Translations under genes and position numbers: made by a program
DNA from: Krumholzibacterium sp965370495
GTDB taxonomy: Bacteria > Krumholzibacteriota > Krumholzibacteriia > Krumholzibacteriales > Krumholzibacteriaceae
DNA length: 21,168 bases
Reading direction: 5' to 3'
Assembly: GCA_965370495.1 (NCBI GenBank)
Contig: CBDUUV010000039.1
Span: 1 to 21,168 of the forward strand
In this document: in pieces, positions 1 through 6,271 of the stretch
Numbering within the stretch: the stretch's first letter is position 1
Layout: every line of letters begins with the position of its first letter
The notes under the pieces: generated by a model
Told to the model about the DNA's origin: nothing
Database searches by the model: none
The model's input: the letters and a program-made list of their open reading frames with translations, nothing else

Positions 1-589
1 TGCCCGCTCCACCCGATGCCAGGACCGTGTTTCGAGCCAGGTATGCCGTCACTCTTTTTTCTTCAATATCGAAAATGTAGCAGCCACTCACGCGTCCGGT
101 ATCATCTTTTATAAGATCTATGGCGAGCTGCCCCTCTACAAGGGTTATCGACGGATGGGAAAGACAGGCCCTTATCAGGTTTTCTTCCAGTTCCCTTCCA
201 GTAATGTCACCAAAATGTACGATTCTCGACCTGGAATGCCCCCCTTCCCGACCAAGTTCAAGAAAACCGCTTTTTTCATCCCTGCTGAACCTCACCCCCA
301 ACCTGATCAATTCCTCGATCCTGTCCGGCCCCTCCATAACCATCACCCTCACAGCTTCTTCATCGCACAACCCCTTACCCCCCCTGATAGTGTCGGCTAT
401 ATGTATGTCGAAAGAATCTTTCACATCCATAACGGATGCTATACCACCTTGAGCGAAATTCGTGTTGGACTGATCGGCCTTCTTCTTGGTCACTACGAGA
501 ACTTCCGCGTAATCAGCAACCTTCAAAGCGAAGAAAAGTCCGGACGCCCCACTGCCTACAACAAGTATGTCCGTTCTTTCTACTTTCAA
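1..589 (-). CDS. nadB: L-aspartate oxidase NadB, N-terminal part (runs off left edge)
   Basis: FAD enzyme that oxidises L-aspartate to iminoaspartate, the first step of de novo NAD synthesis; cytoplasmic. About 196 residues are visible. The dinucleotide-binding motif GSGASG is at residues 12-17, the family hallmark SNTNFAQGGIASV at about 41-53, and a GGHSRSRIVHFGDITG stretch near 125-140 matches the conserved substrate/FAD region of NadB. The start is a TTG at 587-589: an AGGAGG ribosome site (598-603) sits 8 nt upstream, an in-frame TGA lies at 605-607, and no in-frame ATG or GTG lies between. The gene is divergent from the plus-strand lipoprotein. Succinate dehydrogenase/fumarate reductase flavoproteins are related, but the SNTNFAQGG signature favours NadB. 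The C-terminal half is outside the window, so catalytic residues there cannot be checked. Confidence 0.93.
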   Translation of the reverse strand, partial: MKVERTDILVVGSGASGLFFALKVADYAEVLVVTKKKADQSNTNFAQGGIASVMDVKDSFDIHIADTIRGGKGLCDEEAVRVMVMEGPDRIEELIRLGVRFSRDEKSGFLELGREGGHSRSRIVHFGDITGRELEENLIRACLSHPSITLVEGQLAIDLIKDDTGRVSGCYIFDIEEKRVTAYLARNTVLASGGAG

Positions 590-611
590 CCGTACTTCCT
601 CCTGTCATTAG

Positions 612-641
612 ATAATAGTTAAAACCGGGGTTTGGAGGCAA
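612..641 (-). promoter_or_regulatory. Candidate sigma-70-type promoter of nadB
   Basis: On the minus strand a -35-like TTGCCT (636-641, 4 of 6 matches to TTGACA) is followed after 18 nt by TATTAT (612-617, 5 of 6 matches to TATAAT). The predicted transcription start is near 605, only about 16 nt before the TTG start, with the ribosome site at the very 5' end of the message. The match is good but the leader is short. This is inferred from motif and position only. Confidence 0.4.
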
Positions 642-650
642 TCAAAAGAA

Positions 651-663
651 GTGCAATCTGCAC
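651..663. promoter_or_regulatory. 13-bp palindrome in the nadB/lipoprotein divergent region (possible operator or enhancer site)
   Basis: GTGCA-atc-TGCAC is a perfect inverted repeat. Its centre (657) lies about 125 bp upstream of the predicted sigma-54 start of the lipoprotein gene and about 50 bp upstream of the predicted nadB start. The first distance is typical for enhancer-binding-protein sites; the second would also suit a regulator of nadB. The half-site resembles no consensus I can name with certainty, and a palindrome this short can arise by chance. Confidence 0.25.
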
Positions 664-755
664 AAAGAATCTGATGCCTTAATTCCCTTGATTATCGTGT
701 TGGTCCTAACTAGCCATCATTACATTGTTTAGACTTTTCACCCTCGGTAGATCCT

Positions 756-770
756 TGGCACAAACATTGC
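756..770 (+). promoter_or_regulatory. Sigma-54 (-24/-12) promoter match upstream of the lipoprotein gene
   Basis: TGGCAC-AAACA-TTGC fits the sigma-54 consensus TGGCAC-N5-TTGC exactly through the invariant GG (757-758) and GC (769-770), which are correctly spaced. Transcription would begin near 781-782. That leaves a leader of about 42 nt containing the AGGAGG ribosome site at 811-816 before the ATG at 824. Position and orientation suit the plus-strand gene. RpoN promoters need an AAA+ enhancer-binding protein; none is encoded in this window. Confidence 0.6.
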
Positions 771-823
771 GTATGCTTCACTGGAAACTATTTGGATGCC
801 AGATATGTTCAGGAGGTTACCCG

Positions 824-1441
824 ATGTCGTTCAGAAAATTCGCCACACTGGCTGTTATTTCACTTCTTGCTATAGTCATTCTAAACTCGGGTTGTGATAC
901 CGACACTCAATATGATGAGAGAACTGTTGTTTATGTAAGTAATATCAACGATGGCTATCCATTCATCTGCGATGTAGTCAATCAGGGTGATTCCCTGTAT
1001 TACAAGGACACCTTCATTATCAAATACGAGGACGACTATGTCGTTGAAGACAGAGTCAAGGTCACTATACACAACAGGCCCTACAACAGCCTTGTAGATC
1101 CGTGCAACAGTTCGCTCTGTGATTTTCTTATAACCGGGTACACGGTTGAATTTGTCAGGATGGATGGTGGCCCCGAACTCGTAGCCCCTTTCACAGGCGA
1201 AATGAGCCTTCTCGTACAGGCAAATTCCGTGGTCGAAACGTATATCCTCCTCGTCCCGTACATATCCAAGATCAACGGCTTGCTACTGGGTGTACATTAT
1301 TCAAATCTTGAGTACATGACGAACGCACAGATCACCTTTCACGGCCATGAGGTTCAGACAGACAGGAATATCAATTACAGCGCCGGACTTCAGGTTAACT
1401 TTTTAGACTGGATGAGCAAAACGGATCCGAACGAACATTGA
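824..1441 (+). CDS. Predicted lipoprotein of unknown function
   Basis: A 205-residue protein that I do not recognise. Residues 1-23 form a signal peptide: basic start MSFRK, hydrophobic core, then LNSGC with the candidate lipidated Cys at 24. The lipobox is slightly atypical (Asn at -3, Leu at -4), and Asp follows the Cys at +2. The mature part is rich in alternating hydrophobic/polar strands, acidic and Tyr/Val-rich, which suggests a beta-sandwich domain. A CNSSLC pair near residue 95 and a Cys near 49 could form disulfides. The ATG at 824 is chosen because AGGAGG (811-816) precedes it by 7 nt and the signal peptide starts there; an in-frame TTG at 725 would add 33 residues before the signal. 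It is the only plus-strand gene, convergent with lpxK (7 nt between stops) and divergent from nadB. The sigma-54 motif upstream suggests regulated expression. The exported lipoprotein call is firm; the function is unknown. Confidence 0.8.
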   Translation: MSFRKFATLAVISLLAIVILNSGCDTDTQYDERTVVYVSNINDGYPFICDVVNQGDSLYYKDTFIIKYEDDYVVEDRVKVTIHNRPYNSLVDPCNSSLCDFLITGYTVEFVRMDGGPELVAPFTGEMSLLVQANSVVETYILLVPYISKINGLLLGVHYSNLEYMTNAQITFHGHEVQTDRNINYSAGLQVNFLDWMSKTDPNEH

Positions 1442-1448
1442 CCTTTCT

Positions 1449-2657
1449 CTACCGGGTAATCAGTATTGAATCAATATCAAACGGCCCGCCTTCACCGGCG
1501 GGCCGTTTCCTGTTCCAGGCCCTGTTGGTACCATCGATTACCATCCTGATCTCCAGAAAATAAATCTCTTTTTCACCGGGAAAGAACCGAAACGATTTCA
1601 AACGGTCTTTCTCTGTCGTAATAATGACAGCTTCCTCCGGGATTTGCGCCATCAAGTAATCTATGTCACCCCTGGAATAGGGATGGTGATCCGGGAACCG
1701 CAATGACAAGACCGGATCCACACCGAGGTTTCTGATATTCCTCTCGAAGGATTCCGGCCTGGCTATACCTGAGTACAGCACGATATCCCTGTTTTCCAGC
1801 ACGGAGAAGGAACAAGGTTCACCCAACCTGTCCCTGAGGCCAGTTATGACGTGCTTTGCGAAATATACCTTTTTACCTTCAACCAGCTTTCGCGCTTTCC
1901 CGGGCACCTCGTTATCAACAGCACGCGTGAAAATCACCGCATCTGCCCGCTCCACCGCGTAAGACGGTTCACGCAACCTGCCCGCAGGAAGGATCCACCC
2001 GTTTCCAAAAGGCTCCTTTTGATCCAGAAGGAGAAGATCAACATCCCGTTCCACATCCCTGCGCTGGAAAGCGTCATCGAGAAGTATGTGTGAAGGGGAA
2101 AACAGTTTTTTCGCGAGTGCCACTGCGCGCTTTCTTTCCGGATCGATGATAACGGAAAACCCACGGTCACGATACAGCATCACTTCATCACCAAGGGCTA
2201 TAACGCGGTCTTCATCCGAACCGTCCATCCCCTGCGAATCCATCAGTTCCGCCAATGTGAGATAATCGATATTGTTGCCGCCGGCCTTTCCGGTTCCGGA
2301 AAGGATAACGACACTCTTTCCAGCCTTTTCAGCAAGACTTCCATAACCTCTTGTGATTATCACTGGTTCTCCGCCCATTTTCCTGATATTTTCCGCCAGC
2401 GCGATCGTGCACGGAGTCTTTCCACCACCTCCCACCTCAAGGTTCCCTATCGAAATTATCACGGGAAAAGGCGTTTCCGTGACGGACCTGTTCGATGACC
2501 TCTCACTTCTCCGGATCGATCTGATTCTATCACCACTAAGAAAAAGAAAGGTTCTGTATGTCATGGAGAGCATATATCTCAAAGGCGACAGCATCAACCA
2601 TCCCCCTTTTCCCATGAACATCCTCAATCCTGCGGGATATTTTTCAATCACCTTCAT
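1449..2657 (-). CDS. lpxK: Tetraacyldisaccharide 4'-kinase LpxK
   Basis: Transfers the gamma-phosphate of ATP to the 4' position of the lipid A disaccharide at the inner membrane. The protein is 402 residues; E. coli LpxK is about 330. An N-terminal amphipathic/hydrophobic segment (about 20-42) is the expected membrane anchor. The LpxK-type P-loop GNLEVGGGGKTP is at 71-82, followed by TRGYGS (102-107), GDEVM (156-160), DDAFQRR (194-200), a PDHHPYSRGD stretch and TTEKD near the C-terminus. The family motif DDGFQHR is altered to DDAFQRR, and part of the extra length lies between TRGYG and GDE. The ATG overlaps the preceding acyltransferase stop by 14 nt, so translation is probably coupled. The last codons coincide with the GC-rich hairpin. 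Family assignment is secure; full activity is inferred. Confidence 0.9.
   Translation of the reverse strand: MKVIEKYPAGLRMFMGKGGWLMLSPLRYMLSMTYRTFLFLSGDRIRSIRRSERSSNRSVTETPFPVIISIGNLEVGGGGKTPCTIALAENIRKMGGEPVIITRGYGSLAEKAGKSVVILSGTGKAGGNNIDYLTLAELMDSQGMDGSDEDRVIALGDEVMLYRDRGFSVIIDPERKRAVALAKKLFSPSHILLDDAFQRRDVERDVDLLLLDQKEPFGNGWILPAGRLREPSYAVERADAVIFTRAVDNEVPGKARKLVEGKKVYFAKHVITGLRDRLGEPCSFSVLENRDIVLYSGIARPESFERNIRNLGVDPVLSLRFPDHHPYSRGDIDYLMAQIPEEAVIITTEKDRLKSFRFFPGEKEIYFLEIRMVIDGTNRAWNRKRPAGEGGPFDIDSILITR
1479..1508. terminator. Strong GC-rich hairpin at the convergent gene ends (possible bidirectional terminator)
   Basis: Arms AAACGGCCCGCC (1479-1490) and GGCGGGCCGTTT (1497-1508) are perfectly complementary, 12 bp, around a 6-nt loop. 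The hairpin begins about 38 nt after the lipoprotein stop on the plus strand. On the minus strand it lies inside the last 20 codons of lpxK. Only three T/A pairs close the stem on each side, with no long U-tract, so intrinsic termination may be partial. A second palindrome, TATTGA-A-TCAATA, sits at 1464-1476. Confidence 0.6.
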
Positions 2658-3327
2658 GAGGCCACACCTTGTTACCGGTAAAACCCATCTCGAGATCCAG
2701 TTTCCTTGTCAAATCCCCGAGAGCGTGCTCGAGCTGCATACGCTGTTTCTCCCTGTCATCGGGTCCAGCACTGCCGGGTACGATAAATGGTTTTTCATAA
2801 GCCACGATCACCCGTGAGAATGGAACCGGCACCTGGAACCTGTCCCAGGATTCAAACAGCACCCTTCGCCTGGCCGTACAGGAAACCGGTATTACCGCGG
2901 CAGAACCCATTCTTCCCAGTTCGATTGCGCCTTGCTGCACGTGTCCCAACGGCCCTCGCGGTCCATCGACAGCCAGCCCGATATCCAGTCCATTCTTCAA
3001 CACCGCCGTAAGAACCCTCAGAGCTTTTGCCCCACCCCTCGTGCTGGAACCTTTGACATTCCCGAAACCGAGCCAGGATACAATCCTTCCCAGCAGATCT
3101 CCGTCATAATGTTCCGAAACAAGAGTCTGGATATTCCTGTTTCTATGCGCCCAGCTGAGTATGAAAAGCCTCCCGTGCCAGAAGGAAAAAATCACCTGTT
3201 CCGACATCCTCCTGGCTTCCTCCAGGTGTTCAAGGCCCCGCCATTCTATCCTCAAAGTCATCCCCACCAGTCTTATCACGCCAGCACCAAAAAAACTCAT
3301 TACCGTTGGATTCAACCTGATCTTCAT
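2644..3327 (-). CDS. DUF374 acyltransferase, LpxJ-like candidate lipid A secondary acyltransferase
   Basis: A 227-residue member of the DUF374 lysophospholipid-acyltransferase-like family. A short hydrophobic N-terminal segment (about 8-28) suggests inner-membrane association. The family blocks are present in order: FWHGRLF, SEHYDGDLLGRI, a KGSSTRGGAKALR stretch, VDGPRGP and VIPVSC. In Helicobacter and Campylobacter a DUF374 protein, LpxJ, adds a secondary acyl chain to lipid A. The position between lpxB and lpxK, overlapping the lpxK start by 14 nt, suggests the same kind of job here, since no LpxL/LpxM-type gene is present in the window. The precise substrate and chain position cannot be read from sequence. 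A 11-nt gap separates it from lpxB. Confidence 0.82.
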   Translation of the reverse strand: MKIRLNPTVMSFFGAGVIRLVGMTLRIEWRGLEHLEEARRMSEQVIFSFWHGRLFILSWAHRNRNIQTLVSEHYDGDLLGRIVSWLGFGNVKGSSTRGGAKALRVLTAVLKNGLDIGLAVDGPRGPLGHVQQGAIELGRMGSAAVIPVSCTARRRVLFESWDRFQVPVPFSRVIVAYEKPFIVPGSAGPDDREKQRMQLEHALGDLTRKLDLEMGFTGNKVWPHEGD

Positions 3328-3338
3328 ACCAGACCTTT

Positions 3339-4475
3339 TTAACTATTTGCCTTGCTGGACAGTCCCTTACACATATCCAGTGCCTTCTCAGCTAATATGT
3401 GTAACCCGTTTGGTTTATATAAATTACCGTGTATTCCCAAAAGTGCCTGTGACACTTCCCAATACCTGTTCCTGTCCTCCAGAAATGATACCGCCTCATT
3501 TGCGATCTTCTCTGCTATAGCCTCTTTTTGTATTAACTCGGGGAAAACCTTCTTCCCTGCCAGAAGGTTCGGCATAGCAATCCAGGGGACCCTGACCAGA
3601 GATTTTCCGATCCTGTATGTAAATGCCGATGTCCTGTAAATAACCACGGTCGGCGTTCCGGACATAGCAGCCTGGAGTGTAACTGTCCCTGAGGCAGCTA
3701 TGACAAGTGATGCTTCCTCAAGCTCCTCGACCCCATCCCTGCTTATCTCCACCAGGCCTTGCAGGTCCTCCGGTATTTCTATTTCATCATCGCTTATCAG
3801 GGGTGCCAGTCCAAGCCTGAATTTTGCTGAAGGTATTCTGGAAGCTATGATTTTGACGGCGGAAAGTATTTCAGGCAAATGCTTCCTTATTTCCTGACGC
3901 CTGCTGCCCGGAAACAGCAGTATCATGCAATTGTCTTCCGGCCCCGGAGCATCCTTGGCACTGTCTGGAGGCATAATACTCCCTGCCATCGGATTTCCGG
4001 CATAATATACCGGAATTCCCACATCCCTGTAGAACTTCTCCTCGAAAGGCAGGATCACCGCCATCAGGTCGATGCATCTTTTCATCTTCCCTATACGCCA
4101 TCCCCCCCATGCCCAGACCTGGGGACTGATGAAATACAGTACAGGGAGATCCTTCTTACCGGCATAACCTGCCAGCCGCAGGTTCAAGCCTGGATAATCC
4201 ACGGGGATAAAGAGGTCTACCTCCCCTTCGCGTATAAGTTTTTTTAACTTTTTTTCAAGTGCCAGAATTTTTGGAAGCCCGGCGATGATCTCGGAAAAAC
4301 CCATGAAAGCAAACTCCTTCATGGGAAATATTATTTCCGCGCCGGATTCGCGAAGCCTTTCTCCACCCATCGCAAGTATTCGACAGGAAGGATCAAGAAG
4401 TTTGAGCTCTCTGACAAGCCTCGCGGCATGTTCCTCTCCGCTTGTTTCGCCACATGTCATAAGGATGGTCTTCAT
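3339..4475 (-). CDS. lpxB: Lipid-A-disaccharide synthase LpxB
   Basis: GT19 glycosyltransferase that joins UDP-2,3-diacylglucosamine and lipid X into the lipid A disaccharide on the cytoplasmic face of the inner membrane. The 378-residue length is normal. Diagnostic blocks are GETSGEEHAA near the N-terminus (usually SGETSGDxHGA), PVDYPGLNLRLA, YFISPQVWAWG, LLFPGSRRQEI in the nucleotide-binding half, and AASGTVTLQAA plus an ending region for the acceptor. The ATG at 4473-4475 follows the upstream oxidoreductase stop after 5 nt, so the two are in one transcript. It uses the product of the UDP-diacylglucosamine hydrolase, which is not encoded here. Confidence 0.96.
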   Translation of the reverse strand: MKTILMTCGETSGEEHAARLVRELKLLDPSCRILAMGGERLRESGAEIIFPMKEFAFMGFSEIIAGLPKILALEKKLKKLIREGEVDLFIPVDYPGLNLRLAGYAGKKDLPVLYFISPQVWAWGGWRIGKMKRCIDLMAVILPFEEKFYRDVGIPVYYAGNPMAGSIMPPDSAKDAPGPEDNCMILLFPGSRRQEIRKHLPEILSAVKIIASRIPSAKFRLGLAPLISDDEIEIPEDLQGLVEISRDGVEELEEASLVIAASGTVTLQAAMSGTPTVVIYRTSAFTYRIGKSLVRVPWIAMPNLLAGKKVFPELIQKEAIAEKIANEAVSFLEDRNRYWEVSQALLGIHGNLYKPNGLHILAEKALDMCKGLSSKANS

Positions 4476-4480
4476 ACCCG

Positions 4481-5452
4481 CTATCCACCCTTTTCGATGC
4501 TCTCCAGTATTCTTTCAGCGATCTTGAGAGCTTCCAGCGCCTGCCGCCCAGTCACCTCGGGAGTTGTACCTTTTCGAACAGCATCGAGAAATGATTCTAT
4601 CTCGAGGCGAAGAGGCTCACTCTGGTCAACTTCGACATCAAATTCCCTGATAAATGCCCTTGGGTCTGCTGAAAGCTCTACCATAGACAGATCATCCGAT
4701 TTTGAAAAAGCTTCGACCTTTTTTTCCCTGAAATCAGCCGATATATAGAGATTTTCCTGAAAGAAACGGACTTTTCTGAGAGGTTCCCGTGATATTCTGC
4801 TGGCTGTCAGGTTGGCCACACATCCACTCTCGAATTCCAGGCGGGCATTGACTATATCCGGCGACCCGGTCAATATCGCTGCTCCTGACGCTTTCATGTC
4901 GACAAGCCTGTCATTTTCGAGAATGGTCAATACCAGATCGATATCATGTATCATCAGGTCGACCACAACTGAAACATCCGTCCCTCTGGGACTGAAAGTC
5001 CCGAGCCTGTGAGATTCGATAAACAGGGGTTTATCAAGCAGAGCCCTGACCGCCAGAAATGTACCATTGAATCTCTCTATGTGCCCGACCTGGAAGACCA
5101 GTCCCTTCTCTTCAGCCAGGCGGACCATTTTCTCACCATCAGAAGAATCAGAGGCGATCGGTTTTTCGACAAGGACATGTACGCCCTTTTCAAATGCACT
5201 CGAAACAGTTCTGAAATGATCGGTCGCATGAGTACAGATACTAACCACATCGCAGCGGCTAAGCAGGTCTTCAACCGATTTACAGATTTCCGCTCCATAT
5301 TCCCTGGAAACCTTTTCCGCTCTTTCGGGAATCATATCGTAGAGAAACATCTCTCCGACAAAGTCTGCCGAGGAATACAACCTTGCATGATTCTTCCCAA
5401 GGCTGCCCACGCCGATGACACCTGCCTTGAGATCACGACCTGTCTTGTTCAT
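4481..5452 (-). CDS. Gfo/Idh/MocA-family oxidoreductase, GnnA-like
   Basis: A 323-residue NAD(P)-dependent sugar dehydrogenase-type protein. The Rossmann motif GVGSLGKNHARLY lies at about 13-25. The family EKP motif (VLVEKPIAS) holds the conserved Lys, and MIHDIDLVL supplies the conserved HDxD region in the catalytic domain. In Acidithiobacillus and Leptospira, GnnA sits beside lpxA and oxidises the 3-OH of UDP-GlcNAc; GnnB then transaminates it, giving amide-linked lipid A. The position between lpxA and lpxB fits this family, but no GnnB aminotransferase is in the window, so the reaction is uncertain. GGAG lies just upstream of the ATG at 5450-5452, and the gap to lpxA is 32 nt. The family is sure; the GnnA role is inferred from context. 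Confidence 0.85.
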   Translation of the reverse strand: MNKTGRDLKAGVIGVGSLGKNHARLYSSADFVGEMFLYDMIPERAEKVSREYGAEICKSVEDLLSRCDVVSICTHATDHFRTVSSAFEKGVHVLVEKPIASDSSDGEKMVRLAEEKGLVFQVGHIERFNGTFLAVRALLDKPLFIESHRLGTFSPRGTDVSVVVDLMIHDIDLVLTILENDRLVDMKASGAAILTGSPDIVNARLEFESGCVANLTASRISREPLRKVRFFQENLYISADFREKKVEAFSKSDDLSMVELSADPRAFIREFDVEVDQSEPLRLEIESFLDAVRKGTTPEVTGRQALEALKIAERILESIEKGG

Positions 5453-5484
5453 ATTGTCTCCTGGTTACAAACTGGAAGGAACGT

Positions 5485-6261
5485 TCACTTGGTCAGTCCC
5501 CGTCTCGACATGCAGATAAACTCCAGAAGTATCCCTATTTCGTCACTCTGCTCGAGTTCGCTTTTTATTTTTTCAACAGCCTGGGAAACATTAAGTTCGC
5601 TCCTGTACAGATAACCATATGCTTTCTTGAGAAGTGCCCGTTGGTTCAGACTGAAACCCCGGCGCTCAAGACCTACACTGTTCAGCCCGCTTACCCTGGG
5701 CGGGTTACCGGCAAACTTGAAAAATGGCGGAATGTCTTTGGCTATCCTGCTTCCTCCCCCGATAAAAGCATGTGCACCGACTGAAACAAACTGATGCACC
5801 GGGACCATACCACCTATGATCGCCCAGTCGTTGACAGTGACATGCCCTGCGAGATTGACCGCGTTCGACAGTATTACATTATCTCCGATGATACAATTAT
5901 GAGCGATATGCACATACGCCATCACAAGGCAATTGCTGCCTACAAGCGTTTTTTCACTTTCTCCCGAGGCTGCATTGATCGTGACATATTCACGAATGGT
6001 GTTATTATTACCTATTTCAACATATGTTTTTTCTCCATCGTATTTCAGGTCTTGCGGCTCGGTTCCGATCGAGGCTCCATGGAAGATAGTGTTTTCTGAA
6101 CCTATAGTGGTGTATCCATCCACCAGAACACTGCTGCCGATCCTGGTGTTATCACCTACGCAAACATTCTCTCCGATTATTGAAAAGGGGCCTATGTTAA
6201 CATTCACGCCAAGCCGGGCACCATCATGTACAACAGCCGTCTTATGTATTGCCACAGGCAT
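5485..6261 (-). CDS. lpxA: UDP-N-acetylglucosamine O-acyltransferase LpxA
   Basis: Transfers a 3-hydroxyacyl chain from ACP to UDP-GlcNAc, the first step of lipid A synthesis; cytoplasmic trimer. The 258 residues show left-handed beta-helix hexapeptide repeats over about the first 190 and a helical C-terminal region. The catalytic histidine block reads AYVHIAHNC (E. coli AHIAHDC). HQFVSVGAHAFIGGGS matches the acyl-chain ruler region; the glycines there resemble long-chain-type LpxA, but chain length cannot be stated. The E. coli IHRGT segment is replaced by INAAS, a variation I believe occurs in other phyla. The GGAGG site lies 4 nt before the ATG and overlaps the end of lpxC-fabZ (gap 10 nt). 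Confidence 0.96.
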   Translation of the reverse strand: MPVAIHKTAVVHDGARLGVNVNIGPFSIIGENVCVGDNTRIGSSVLVDGYTTIGSENTIFHGASIGTEPQDLKYDGEKTYVEIGNNNTIREYVTINAASGESEKTLVGSNCLVMAYVHIAHNCIIGDNVILSNAVNLAGHVTVNDWAIIGGMVPVHQFVSVGAHAFIGGGSRIAKDIPPFFKFAGNPPRVSGLNSVGLERRGFSLNQRALLKKAYGYLYRSELNVSQAVEKIKSELEQSDEIGILLEFICMSRRGLTK

Positions 6262-6271
6262 TATTCCTCCA

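Noticed and set aside
155..622. Plus-strand open frames at the left edge
   Set aside because: Antisense to nadB, whose minus-strand translation is clearly conserved.
725..823. N-terminal extension of the lipoprotein from a TTG at 725
   Set aside because: It would start upstream of the sigma-54 promoter and place 33 residues before a proper signal peptide; the ATG at 824 has a strong ribosome site.
5485..6261. LpxA INAAS in place of HRGT as a broken active site
   Set aside because: The catalytic histidine block is intact, and replacement of this segment is, as far as I recall, found in LpxA of several phyla; not evidence of loss of function.
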